From CAYRJD01 sp965212125 (lineage in GTDB: Bacteria; Actinomycetota; Acidimicrobiia; Acidimicrobiales; Poriferisodalaceae), in NCBI GenBank assembly GCA_965212125.1, contig OZ243045.1:1054001-1118000 (forward strand): a stretch of 64,000 nucleotides of DNA, written 5' to 3'. The position numbers and the translations under genes were made by a program. This document shows positions 30,451-39,418 of the stretch, in pieces. Under the pieces are notes generated by a model. That model was not told the origin of the DNA. It made no database searches and saw only the letters and a list, made by a program, of their open reading frames with translations. How positions within the stretch are numbered: position 1 is the first letter of the stretch; every line of letters begins with the position of its first letter.

Positions 30451-31160
30451 TCGGCTTCGGCTTCTGGCTGGTCATCGTCAAGGTGCTCAAGCCCCACCAG
30501 TTTCAGCGCAACCCGCGTGTGATAGCGAGTGTTTAGCTGCAGCAACACCGCCGTGAAAACCTCAATGGCCGTGGCGTTTGAGAGGTTGCCGCAATCCAAA
30601 GCGCGCGCACCGGGGATGCGCCCGACCATCTCCGCCACCGCCGAGGTAGCCGAACGTGAATCGCTGCATATCAAAATGTCACCGTGCAGCGGCTGGTTCA
30701 GGTCGCCCAACTCATTGGCTGGCACATGCTGAAGCGTGGCGGCTACGCGCGCCTCCGGAACGGTCGCCTGCACCGATGCCGCTACCGACCCACGCGGCGG
30801 AATCAGCGGCACGAACTCACCGTCCACCCGCTCCAGCGCGTTTGACATTGTCGTGACCACCTTGCCGTTCAGATGCTCCGCCACACTGCGGGCGGTGATG
30901 GCGGCGGCATCCCAAGGCGTGGCGATTATCACGGTGTCCGCAGCCGCGGCGACCGCGTTCTCGGCCGGTGTGATGTCCAGCTTGTGGTCGGGCCACTTCG
31001 CCATCAGCTTGTCAACAACTTCCATTGAGCGGTACTTGGAGCGTGAGCCCAGTACCACCGAGTAGCCGACATCTGCCAGCCGCGCAGCCAGCGCCGCGCC
31101 CGCTGGTCCGGTTCCGCCGACGATTCCGATGGTGCTTATTTTGTTTTCTTCGTCAGACAT
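30447..31160 (-). CDS. npdG: NADPH:F420 oxidoreductase
   Basis: A 237-residue enzyme of the F420-dependent NADP reductase family, which moves hydride between NADPH and coenzyme F420. The N-terminal nucleotide-binding motif is GIVGGTGPAGAAL, followed by LGSRSKYRS for the NADPH phosphate. ATPWDAA and the late CGNLSNATAIE segment fit the family. The ATG at 31160 was chosen over 31223 because family homology begins there and AAGGGG lies ten bases upstream. The stop overlaps the stop of the convergent thioredoxin-like gene by three bases. It provides reduced F420 for enzymes such as the LLM protein at 58726. Confidence 0.85.
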   Translation of the reverse strand: MSDEENKISTIGIVGGTGPAGAALAARLADVGYSVVLGSRSKYRSMEVVDKLMAKWPDHKLDITPAENAVAAAADTVIIATPWDAAAITARSVAEHLNGKVVTTMSNALERVDGEFVPLIPPRGSVAASVQATVPEARVAATLQHVPANELGDLNQPLHGDILICSDSRSATSAVAEMVGRIPGARALDCGNLSNATAIEVFTAVLLQLNTRYHTRVALKLVGLEHLDDDQPEAEAD

Positions 31161-31267
31161 ATTCCCAAAGCCCCTTAGGCACGGTAGGTGCCGCACTAGC
31201 TTCTTTGACGATATAGCCAGCAAATCTTGCTGCGAACAACTACACGGAACTGCGAACGGAGCCCGCC

Positions 31268-32053
31268 ATGGGATTGGTTGACGGAAAACGACTGCTGATC
31301 ACTGGCGTTCTGACCGACGCATCGCTGGCGTTTGAAGTTGCGAAGCTGGCACAAGAAGAAGGTGCCGAGATACTGCTGACCGGTGCCGGCCGAGGGCTGA
31401 GCCTTACCAAGCGCTCGGCTCGCAAGCTGCCGGAGCCTTGCGACGTGTTGCCGTTAGATGTGACCTCGCCGAGCGAAATCGAAGCCGTGCGTGATGAAAT
31501 CCAAAAGCGCTGGGGCAGCCTGGACGGCGTGTTGCATTCCATTGGATTTGCGCCGGAGTCGTGTTTGGGTGGGAATTTTCTGAGCGCCCCGTGGGACGAT
31601 GTTGCGGTTGCGGTGCATGTATCGGCTTACAGCTTGAAGGCGTTGGCCGCCACCATGGCGCCGCTGATGAAAAGCCCCGAACCGGGTGCGCCGGGCGGAT
31701 CGGTTGTGGGACTGACCTTTGACGCCAGCGTCGCTTGGCCCGCGTATGACTGGATGGGCGTGGCGAAGGCTGCGTTTGAATCTGTGTCGCGCTATCTGGC
31801 GAAGTCGCTTGGGCCGGATGGCATTCGGGTAAATCTGATATCGGCTGGGCCGATCAGAACCATTGCGGCTAAATCGATTCCGGGTTTCAGCGAGTTTGAA
31901 GAGGCGTGGCAAGAACGCAGCCCGCTGGGGTGGGACATAAACGACAGCACCGCTGTTGCGCGCAGCACCCTGGCGCTGCTTTCGGACTGGTTCGTTCAAA
32001 CAACCGGCGAGATCATCCACGTTGATGGCGGCTACCACGCCATGGGCGCTTAG
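31268..32053 (+). CDS. fabI: Enoyl-[acyl-carrier-protein] reductase (NADH)
   Basis: A 261-residue short-chain dehydrogenase-like enzyme for the last reduction step of type II fatty-acid synthesis. The divergent glycine motif GVLTDASLAF near residue 14 and the catalytic Tyr-x6-Lys in YDWMGVAK are characteristic of FabI/InhA. HSIGFAPE is also present. GGAG lies six bases before the ATG. It is divergent from npdG, and its stop overlaps that of the convergent CNNM gene. Confidence 0.95.
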   Translation: MGLVDGKRLLITGVLTDASLAFEVAKLAQEEGAEILLTGAGRGLSLTKRSARKLPEPCDVLPLDVTSPSEIEAVRDEIQKRWGSLDGVLHSIGFAPESCLGGNFLSAPWDDVAVAVHVSAYSLKALAATMAPLMKSPEPGAPGGSVVGLTFDASVAWPAYDWMGVAKAAFESVSRYLAKSLGPDGIRVNLISAGPIRTIAAKSIPGFSEFEEAWQERSPLGWDINDSTAVARSTLALLSDWFVQTTGEIIHVDGGYHAMGA

Positions 32054-33087
32054 GGCTGGGTCTGCTGAGAGGTCGCTAGCAGTTCCATCAGATCATCTAG
32101 CCGAATAACGCCACGGCCCGTTTCGTCATCTGTCACTAGCAACAAATTGACGCGATTCGCTCGCATCACCGCCACAACTTCGGGCAAGGTCGCATCGGCT
32201 GCTACCTCAGGCATGTCTCGTACGTGTTGCGTGCTGAGTTTGACTTCGCTCAAATCCTGTCCTCCAACGGCCGAAACCAGATCGGTGCAGTGGACAAAGC
32301 CGCGCACGTCGTTGCGGTCGTTGCCATAAACCGGCAAGCGGGTGGTGTCGGTGCCTATGAACTGCTGTCCCACGTCTTCAAGGGATTGCCCCAGCTGCAC
32401 CGCGCCGGCGTTCTGAATCGGGGTCATCACATCGGCCGCGACCGTTGCCTCAAACCTGAGTGCGGCATTGACCAACGCCGGCGCCTGATCATCAACCAGC
32501 TGCGACTCGGCCGACTCTCCCACCATCAGCGCAAACTGCGCGGGTGTCACCGACTCGCTTAGCTCGGTTTTCGGCGTGACCTTAGCGAGGGACAGTATTG
32601 AGTTAGCGACCCACAGCAGCGACTTGATCACCGGCCGCGCCACAACGAGATAGGCGGCCATTGGGCGAGCCAGCACCAGCAGCGTTCGCTCGGGGCCGAT
32701 CAATGACAGGTTTTTGGGGACCATCTCCCCGATCACCATGTGAAACACCGCAACTAGCGCAAGCGCGATGGCGAAACCGAGCGTGTGGAGCACGCCGCTG
32801 GGCAGCTCAGCGATTCCTTCCAGGGCGGACTCAATCAGACTTGACACGGCGGGTTCTGCCAGGCGACCGACGGCTAGCGAGCAAATCGTTATGCCTAGCT
32901 GCGCGCCGCCGAGCGTCGTTAGCACGTCGGACTGCAATCGCTGGGCGCGGCGGGCTGACTTGTTTCCGTCAGCGACGAGGGCGTCTATGCGCGATCGTTG
33001 ACCGCCGATCAGGCCGAACTCAAGGGCGACAAATCCGCCGTTGATGCAGATCAGCAGCAGCGAGAAAATTATGGCGGCGGCGGTCAT
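32050..33087 (-). CDS. CNNM/CBS-domain membrane protein (second of pair)
   Basis: A 345-residue protein of the CNNM (DUF21) plus CBS family, once called hemolysin C-like and now linked to Mg2+/Co2+ transport or efflux. The first 150 residues hold about four membrane segments, with the conserved GGAQLGITICSL and IGEMVPKNL. Two CBS motifs follow (RLPVYGNDRNDVRGFVH and a later RVNLLLVTDDE). It lacks the C-terminal CorC_HlyC domain that its neighbour may have. The ATG overlaps the TGA of the upstream paralogue, so the pair is co-translated and probably heteromeric. Confidence 0.9.
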   Translation of the reverse strand: MTAAAIIFSLLLICINGGFVALEFGLIGGQRSRIDALVADGNKSARRAQRLQSDVLTTLGGAQLGITICSLAVGRLAEPAVSSLIESALEGIAELPSGVLHTLGFAIALALVAVFHMVIGEMVPKNLSLIGPERTLLVLARPMAAYLVVARPVIKSLLWVANSILSLAKVTPKTELSESVTPAQFALMVGESAESQLVDDQAPALVNAALRFEATVAADVMTPIQNAGAVQLGQSLEDVGQQFIGTDTTRLPVYGNDRNDVRGFVHCTDLVSAVGGQDLSEVKLSTQHVRDMPEVAADATLPEVVAVMRANRVNLLLVTDDETGRGVIRLDDLMELLATSQQTQP

Positions 33088-34523
33088 GGGCGCTCCCCTG
33101 CCGCTGGCTCGCTGGGTTGCGCAGCTTCACCCAGACCCGCAGCTTCACCCAGACCCGCAGCTTCGCTGATTTGCGTGACCGACAGTTCGGCGATGCGCAG
33201 CTTGTCAAGCGCCGTTACTTCAAATCGCCAGCCCTCCCAGCTAACCGACTCACCGGGCTTAGGAATGTTGCCCAACAGCGACAGCACAAACCCCGCCAAG
33301 GTTTCATAAGGCCCGTCCGGTAAAGACACACCCAGCTGAGCAGCCAACTGGGTGGGCTGGGCCTGCTCGGCCATCTCTTCCAGCGCCTCGGAGGCCTCGT
33401 CGAGCGTGAGGCTGCCGCTGAGCTTTCTCTGCACGTGCGTCTGTGAGCTTGGTTGCGCTTGTGGTTGCGCGCTTTGGCCCGCGGCTGTGCTAGCGGTGGG
33501 ACTTGCGGCGGGCTGGTCGTATTCGTCTTCCAGATTGCCGAGCACTTCTTCAAATATGTCTTCACGCGTGAGCAACCCAGCCGTGCCGCCGTGCTCATCG
33601 ATCACCGCAGCCAGGCGATTGTTGCTGCCCACCATTTCGTCCAGCACCCGATCAAGCGGCAGCTGTTCGCTCACAAACAACGCCTCCTTCATTATCTGCG
33701 TTATCGGAATGTCGCTCAGCGGTGCTGGCTGGTTGGCGCTGACCGCAAACACGTCGCGCACATCAACCAAGCCCACGATGTCGTCAATGTTGGCGCCGGT
33801 GACCAAAAAGCGAGTGTGACCTTTTTCCGCCGCAGCCTGCGACAAATCTGCAACCGAAGCATCAACCGGCAGCGTGTTCATAGAGGTGCGTGGCAGCAAG
33901 GCGTCCGCCGCCACCTTGCCAGCCAGTCGCAAACTGCGACCCAAAAACCGTGCCGACTCGTCGTCCAAGGTGCTGGCGCTGGCCGACCGCAACACCTGCT
34001 CTAGCTCTTCATGGGTGCGCACCACCCGCAGCTCTTCGGCGGGCCGCAGCCCCATGGCTCGCACGACCTGATTGGCGATGCCGTTGAACAACAAAACCAC
34101 CGGCGCCGCCAGCAATCCGTACAGCCGCAGGGTGGGTGCCAGATAGGTGCTGGTTTTGTGCGGCAACGACACCGCCAGGTTTTTGGGGATCAGTTCGCCG
34201 AAGGTCATCTGCGTAACCGCCGCCACCGCTATCGCAGCTATTGACAACAGCGCGGTGCCTTCGGCAAGTGGTCCGCCGATGTTGCCCAGCAGCGATCCGA
34301 TGGTGCCTTCGGCGACGATGCCTAGCACCAGCGAGGAGATGGTTATGCCTAGCTGCGCTCCGCCCAGATGAAAACTGAGGCGACTCAGCAGCGCTTCAAC
34401 GCTGCCCGCGCGACCTTCGGTGTATGAGGCCGCCACCGCTAGCAGGCTGAACTCGCCCGCGACAAACAGCGCGTTAAGTGCGATCAGCAGTACTACAAGC
34501 GCCAGCCCTAACGCTAAGTCGAT
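33084..34523 (-). CDS. CNNM/CBS-domain membrane protein (first of pair), probable ATC start
   Basis: About 479 residues. It has a CNNM transmembrane domain (GGAQLGITISSL, FGELIPKNLAV), a CBS pair (TRFLVTGANIDDIVGLV, NNRLAAVIDEHGGTAG) and a C-terminal CorC/HlyC-like domain. No ATG, GTG or TTG precedes the GTG at 34436 in frame, but starting there would delete the first half of membrane helix 1. An ideal GGAGGT (34536-34531) lies seven bases before ATC at 34523-34521, from which the frame reads DLALGLALVVLLIALNA, a normal CNNM start. I therefore place the start at ATC, with GTG 34436 as the fallback. The C-terminal tail has an 18-bp duplicated segment (33121-33156). Confidence 0.8.
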   Translation of the reverse strand: MDLALGLALVVLLIALNALFVAGEFSLLAVAASYTEGRAGSVEALLSRLSFHLGGAQLGITISSLVLGIVAEGTIGSLLGNIGGPLAEGTALLSIAAIAVAAVTQMTFGELIPKNLAVSLPHKTSTYLAPTLRLYGLLAAPVVLLFNGIANQVVRAMGLRPAEELRVVRTHEELEQVLRSASASTLDDESARFLGRSLRLAGKVAADALLPRTSMNTLPVDASVADLSQAAAEKGHTRFLVTGANIDDIVGLVDVRDVFAVSANQPAPLSDIPITQIMKEALFVSEQLPLDRVLDEMVGSNNRLAAVIDEHGGTAGLLTREDIFEEVLGNLEDEYDQPAASPTASTAAGQSAQPQAQPSSQTHVQRKLSGSLTLDEASEALEEMAEQAQPTQLAAQLGVSLPDGPYETLAGFVLSLLGNIPKPGESVSWEGWRFEVTALDKLRIAELSVTQISEAAGLGEAAGLGEAAQPSEPAAGERP

Positions 34524-34575
34524 GGGTCTTACCTCCGCTTTGACTGCGGCCGCACGTGTGGCACGGACACAAAGC

Positions 34576-34581
34576 TACCCT
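34576..34581 (+). promoter_or_regulatory. -10 hexamer TACCCT for the ABC exporter operon
   Basis: TACCCT ends 5 nt before ATG 34587 and 11 nt before the next in-frame ATG (34593). It suggests a near-leaderless start, on the opposite strand to the CNNM pair. Confidence 0.4.
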
Positions 34582-34586
34582 CAACA

Positions 34587-36578
34587 ATGGATATGGCGGC
34601 TTACAGAAGTACAGCAAAGAGTGACCGCCAAGCCGCACAGGAATCTGCGCAGCGGAATGGCGAGCAAGCGCGGCGCAACAGCGGGGCTGGCAGTGCTGAC
34701 AGCGGAGCTGGCGACGGCGAGGCATTTATTCGGTCCGACAAGGATCTGAGTTGGCTGCGGCGCATGTGGCCGCTGCTAGCGCAGCAACGCCGGTTGGTGA
34801 TGTGGGCGGTCAGCGCCGCCGTGTTGGCGATGGCGGTGCAGGTGCTGGTGCCGCGCGTGGTGGGGTGGGCTATTGACAGCGCCACCAGCGATGCCCCCAA
34901 CCTCTGGCCGTATGCCTTTGTGTTGATCGGGCTGGGTGTTGCTAGAGGTTTTAGCACTTACGGCTATCGCAACGGGCTGTATTCGATGGCGTTTCGAGTT
35001 GAGTACAGCTTGCGGACGATGTTGTTTGAGCACCTGGGTCGCTTGCCGATTTCGTTTTATGACCGCGTCCAGACCGGTGAGATCGTCTCGCGTGCCAACT
35101 CCGACATTCGTTCGGTGCAGCTGTTCTTGGCGTTCGCTCCGATCATGACCGTGCAGATGCTGAGCGTGATCGTGGCGCTCACGTTTATGTTCCAGATCAG
35201 TTTCGGGCTCACGCTGATTTCGTTGGCGGCTATGCCGGTGGTGTTCGCTCTGGGGCAGCGACTGCGCAACATCTCGTTCCCGCTTTCGTGGGTCATCAGC
35301 GCTCGCAATGCGGAGGTCGCCACCGTTACCGACGAGAACATCGCCGGGGTGCGGGTAGTGAAAGCCTTTGCGGCTGAGCAGCGGCAGGTAACTCAAATGG
35401 CGCAGGCCGCTCAGCGGTTGGCTTGGGCGAACTTTTTGCAGCACCACACCCGCGCGATTTACACGCCGCTGATTGAAAGCGCCCCGCGCATCGCGCTGGC
35501 GTTGGTGTTGCTAATCGGCGGGCACCAGGCGATCAACGGCACTCTGTCCATCGGCGACCTAGTCACCTTCAACCTCTACATCTTGATTCTGCAAGCACCG
35601 TTCAGGTTTGTCGGGTTTGTGTTCATAATGGGCCAGCGAGCACGGGCGTCGGCTAAACGCATTTTCGAAGTGTTGGACGAGCCACTCGCCACTCCCGATC
35701 GTCCCGGGGCGGTGGATCTGGGCGGTGGTGAAACCGGCAGCGGCGCGGACGTGCGATTTAGCGATGTGAGTTTCCGCTACGGCACCTCGCCCGACGTGGT
35801 AATGGCTGACCCAGACAGCGCAGACCCAGACAGCGCAGACCCAAACAACACAGATCCAGACAGCGCTGTCTCGAACAGCCCCGCGCCAAACCCACTGATT
35901 CTGGACGGCCTGGATCTGCACATCCCAGCCGGGCAGCGAATCGCCATCGTGGGACGCACCGGCAGCGGCAAGTCCACTCTGGCTCGACTGCTGCTGCGCT
36001 TTTACGACTTTGAAACCGGCCACATAGAACTCGCTGGCCACGACATTGCTGCGGTTACCTCCGACAGTCTGCGGGGATCAATCGGACTGGTGCCCGAAGA
36101 GCCGTTTTTGTTTTCAGCCAGCGTTCACGACAACATCGCTTACGCCCGACCGAACGCGGAACGCGATCAGGTAATCGAGGCCGCCACAGCCGCGCAGGCG
36201 CACAACTTCATCAGCGAGCTAGACAACGGCTACGACTCCGTGGTGGGTGAGCGTGGCTATGACCTTTCGGGCGGCCAGCGTCAGCGCATCGCGCTTGCGC
36301 GCTGCTTTTTGGCCGACCCGGCCGTCATCGTGCTTGACGATGCAACTAGCTCTATTGACGTTCATCACGAGGCGCAGATTCACACTTCGCTTATGCGGTT
36401 GCTGGAAGGCCGAACCACCATCGTGATCGCCCATAGGTTGTCGACCATCAGCTTGGCTCAGCGAGTCGTGCTGCTAGCCGATGGAAAAATCGCAGCCGAC
36501 GGCACCCATCAAGAACTGATGGCGAACGAGCCGCGCTACGCCGAGGTGCTAGACGCCGCCAAACGAGAGCGAGCCTGA
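34587..36578 (+). CDS. Type IV ABC exporter subunit A (degenerate ATP site)
   Basis: A 663-residue half-transporter with six membrane helices (about 70-370) fused to a nucleotide-binding domain (about 400-663). Walker A is GRTGSGKST, the signature is LSGGQRQR, and Walker B is VIVLDDATSS with Asp in place of the catalytic Glu. A Ser/Asp/Pro repeat just before Walker A is encoded by five 15-bp units. The partner gene begins two bases later and has a normal Glu, so the pair forms a heterodimer. Substrate unknown (drug or lipid exporters are the usual relatives). Confidence 0.92.
   Translation: MDMAAYRSTAKSDRQAAQESAQRNGEQARRNSGAGSADSGAGDGEAFIRSDKDLSWLRRMWPLLAQQRRLVMWAVSAAVLAMAVQVLVPRVVGWAIDSATSDAPNLWPYAFVLIGLGVARGFSTYGYRNGLYSMAFRVEYSLRTMLFEHLGRLPISFYDRVQTGEIVSRANSDIRSVQLFLAFAPIMTVQMLSVIVALTFMFQISFGLTLISLAAMPVVFALGQRLRNISFPLSWVISARNAEVATVTDENIAGVRVVKAFAAEQRQVTQMAQAAQRLAWANFLQHHTRAIYTPLIESAPRIALALVLLIGGHQAINGTLSIGDLVTFNLYILILQAPFRFVGFVFIMGQRARASAKRIFEVLDEPLATPDRPGAVDLGGGETGSGADVRFSDVSFRYGTSPDVVMADPDSADPDSADPNNTDPDSAVSNSPAPNPLILDGLDLHIPAGQRIAIVGRTGSGKSTLARLLLRFYDFETGHIELAGHDIAAVTSDSLRGSIGLVPEEPFLFSASVHDNIAYARPNAERDQVIEAATAAQAHNFISELDNGYDSVVGERGYDLSGGQRQRIALARCFLADPAVIVLDDATSSIDVHHEAQIHTSLMRLLEGRTTIVIAHRLSTISLAQRVVLLADGKIAADGTHQELMANEPRYAEVLDAAKRERA
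35805..35879 (+). repeat. 15-bp in-frame tandem repeat (5 units) in ABC exporter A
   Basis: Units start at 35805, 35820, 35835, 35850 and 35865; the typical unit is GCAGACCCAGACAGC. They encode repeats of A-D-P-D-S inside the nucleotide-binding domain, between its first strands and Walker A. An insertion of this kind in a conserved ATPase fold is unusual. Confidence 0.92.
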
Positions 36579-36579
36579 C

Positions 36580-38568
36580 ATGGTGATGGCAGGCCACGGC
36601 GGCGGATTCGGAGCTCAAACCGCCACCCAAATGAGCACACAAGCCGGGCTCCCCTTCGCCGGCGTGCCTGAAGAAATGCGTGAGGGCGCCAAAAAGCTGC
36701 TGGCAAAAGAGCCGGAGCACCCCGACCTAAATGTGCGCTACAACCCGACCGAACCGAGCAAACCAAAGTTCGGCCTAAGGCAACTGCTTAAGCCGAGGCG
36801 AGCGGCGATGTCGGTTGGCTTCGCGATGTTGTGCGCAGAGACGCTGACGATGCTGGTCGGGCCCGTGATAATCCAGCAAGGCATAGACAACGGCGTGATC
36901 GCCGCCAACACGCGGGTGCTGAACACGGTGGTCGTGGTGTATTTGTCGATCGTTGCTGTCAACGTGTTGCTCAGCTACATGCGCCAGCGCTGGAACGGAC
37001 GCGTCGCCGAAGACCTGCTGCTTGACCTACGGCTGGGACTGTTTAGTCATTACCAAAGGCTGTCGCTGGGCTGGTACACCCAGCAAAAAACGGGTGTGCT
37101 GCTTAGCCGAATGACATCGGACGTTGAGCACGTCGCCCTGCTGGTGAATGAAGGTTTCGTCAATCTGATTATTCAGGCGCTGACCGTCATAGTCGTAACC
37201 ACCGTGCTTGTCTTTTACAACCCGGCGCTGGCGGTGATATTGCTAGCGCTGGTGGTTCCGCCTTTGGTGGCTTTGACGCTGTGGTTCCGCACTCGCAGCG
37301 CTTGGGGTTATATGAAGGTGCGTGAGCACACCGCCAGGGTGATTTCCGATCTGGCGGAGAACCTGGCCGGAGTTCGTGTGATCGCGGCACTGGCTCGCCA
37401 TCGCCGCAATGCGAAACATCATCGCAAGGTGGTCGGCGCTTACCGCGACGCCAACCTGAAGGCCACCCGAGTATCCAACACCTACGGTCCGTCAACGGAA
37501 GCCATCGGCATCGCCGCCCAGGGAATAATGCTGGCGATCGGCGGCTGGATGGTGACGCGTGGCACGCTCACGCCGGGCGAGCTAATCGCCTTTGTGCTTT
37601 TTGTAACGACGTTTTTTGCGCCGATTCAGCAGCTAGTTCAGCTTTACAACACCTACCAGCAAGGCCAGTCGGGTCTGCAAAAGATCGGCGAGGTGCTGGC
37701 GAACGAACCAACGGTGGCGCAGCGGCCTGACGCCGAGCCGTTGCCGCCGATCAAGGGACGCATCACGCTTGAGAACGTGTCGTTCGCTTACGGCAGCGAC
37801 ATCAGCCTTGACGCAACCGAGCATGAGGTAGTTGAGGCCGGGCAAAAACGAGGTGACGTAACAGAGGTGCTGCACGATGTTTCGCTTGACATTGCCGAGG
37901 GTGAAACCTTTGCGTTGGTCGGGCCTACTGGTGCTGGCAAAAGCACCATCGCCAAGTTGATTACGCGGTTTTATGACCCGACGCAAGGTCGTGTGAGCAT
38001 TGACGGACACGACCTGCGCGACCTGCAGCTTGATTCTTTGCGTAACGCTTTGGGCGTGGTTCCGCAGGAGCCGTTTCTTTTTCACGGAACGGTGTTTGAC
38101 AACATTGCGTTCGCTGGCGATGAAATCTCCAAGGATGAAATCGAAGCGGCGATAGACACCGTGGGCTTGCGCGACACTGTGGCGGGGCTGCCGAACGGCC
38201 TTGACACTTTGGTGCATGAGCGCGGGGTTTCGCTGTCGGCCGGTGAGCGGCAGATGTTGGCGCTGGCGCGCGCATTCGTTGCCAAACCGCAGGTGATCGT
38301 GCTTGACGAAGCCACCTCCAGCCTTGACCTGCGCAGCGAATCCAACATTGAGAATGCGCTTGAGTCGTTGCTGCAGGGGCGAACCGCCGTGCTGATCGCC
38401 CACCGGCTGGCGACGGCGATGCGGGCCGATCGCATTGCCGTGATTGACGACGGGCGCGTGATTGAGCAAGGCACTCCGGAGGAGCTGATCGCTCTGGGTG
38501 GGCAGTTCGCAGAGATGTTTGCGACCTGGGAATCGCAGACCGGCAACGGCCACACCGCCAGCAGCTAG
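36580..38568 (+). CDS. Type IV ABC exporter subunit B (canonical catalytic Glu)
   Basis: A 662-residue half-transporter, partner of the preceding gene (one-base gap). It has six membrane helices after a hydrophilic N-terminus of about 70 residues, then a nucleotide-binding domain with Walker A GPTGAGKST, Walker B VIVLDEATSS and an altered signature LSAGERQ. The functional ATP site should combine this Walker A/B with LSGGQ of subunit A; the other site, with Asp and LSAGE, is degenerate. This matches known heterodimeric exporters such as TM287/288 and BmrCD. Confidence 0.93.
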   Translation: MVMAGHGGGFGAQTATQMSTQAGLPFAGVPEEMREGAKKLLAKEPEHPDLNVRYNPTEPSKPKFGLRQLLKPRRAAMSVGFAMLCAETLTMLVGPVIIQQGIDNGVIAANTRVLNTVVVVYLSIVAVNVLLSYMRQRWNGRVAEDLLLDLRLGLFSHYQRLSLGWYTQQKTGVLLSRMTSDVEHVALLVNEGFVNLIIQALTVIVVTTVLVFYNPALAVILLALVVPPLVALTLWFRTRSAWGYMKVREHTARVISDLAENLAGVRVIAALARHRRNAKHHRKVVGAYRDANLKATRVSNTYGPSTEAIGIAAQGIMLAIGGWMVTRGTLTPGELIAFVLFVTTFFAPIQQLVQLYNTYQQGQSGLQKIGEVLANEPTVAQRPDAEPLPPIKGRITLENVSFAYGSDISLDATEHEVVEAGQKRGDVTEVLHDVSLDIAEGETFALVGPTGAGKSTIAKLITRFYDPTQGRVSIDGHDLRDLQLDSLRNALGVVPQEPFLFHGTVFDNIAFAGDEISKDEIEAAIDTVGLRDTVAGLPNGLDTLVHERGVSLSAGERQMLALARAFVAKPQVIVLDEATSSLDLRSESNIENALESLLQGRTAVLIAHRLATAMRADRIAVIDDGRVIEQGTPEELIALGGQFAEMFATWESQTGNGHTASS

Positions 38569-38570
38569 CG

Positions 38571-39356
38571 ATGCAGCCCAGCGCTTCGCTTTGCGACGTG
38601 TCGGTGTCTTACGGCGGCCAAACCGTTCTGGGTCCGCTTGATTGGCAGATCTGCCCCGACCAACGGTGGGTGGTGTTGGGGCCAAACGGCAGCGGCAAAA
38701 CCAGCCTTATCAAAATCTTGTCGCTCTATCAGTATCCCAGCAGCGGGACGGTGGAAGTGCTTGGCGAGCGTTGGGGTAGCACCGACGTGCGCCAACTGCG
38801 CCGCCGCATCGGGCTAGCTAGTTCGTCGCTGCGGGACCAGTTTCGCGCCACCGTTACCGGTTTGGAGGTGGTCATCACCGCCAAATACGCAGCCCTTGAA
38901 ACCTGGTGGCACACCTACACCGAAGCCGACGAAGCCGCGGCGATGCGCTGCTTGGAACGCATCGGGGCGCAGCAGCTTGCGGACCGCAACTTCGCAACCA
39001 TGTCATCCGGGGAGCAGCAAAGAGTTCAGTTAGCACGCACCTTGATGGGCGAGCCTGAGCTTGTGCTGTTAGATGAGCCGACCGCCGGGCTTGATCTGGC
39101 AGGGCGTGAGGCGCTGCTGGCCAGCTTGGCGCAACTTGCGCGCGACAGCGACACTCCCGCGACGGTGCTGGTTACGCATCACACCGATGAGATTCCTTCG
39201 TCGTTTACACACGCTTTGTTGTTGCGCGGTGGAAATGTGATGGCGACCGGGCCACTCAGCGAAGTGCTAACCGAAGAGTCGTTGTCGGAGTGCTTTGATC
39301 ACAAGCTGCGATTAGAGCAGCGCGACGGGCGTTGGCTTAGCTGGGCGGTTTCGTAA
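38571..39356 (+). CDS. ABC transporter ATP-binding protein
   Basis: A 261-residue single ATPase domain: Walker A GPNGSGKTS, signature MSSGEQQR, Walker B LVLLDEPTAGLD and a switch His in LVTHHTDE. The pattern resembles ATPases for iron-complex or molybdate uptake and the stand-alone ModF-like proteins, but no permease or binding protein is adjacent. The ATG is two bases after the exporter B stop, so it is probably co-transcribed with the exporter. The 39357-39418 gap holds imperfect GCGCTCAA repeats and no gene. Confidence 0.88.
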   Translation: MQPSASLCDVSVSYGGQTVLGPLDWQICPDQRWVVLGPNGSGKTSLIKILSLYQYPSSGTVEVLGERWGSTDVRQLRRRIGLASSSLRDQFRATVTGLEVVITAKYAALETWWHTYTEADEAAAMRCLERIGAQQLADRNFATMSSGEQQRVQLARTLMGEPELVLLDEPTAGLDLAGREALLASLAQLARDSDTPATVLVTHHTDEIPSSFTHALLLRGGNVMATGPLSEVLTEESLSECFDHKLRLEQRDGRWLSWAVS

Positions 39357-39418
39357 AGAGCCGCAGCGCTTGATTTGCGCGGGCGCTCAATTGCCTGCGC
39401 GCTCAACTGGCGAGGCGC

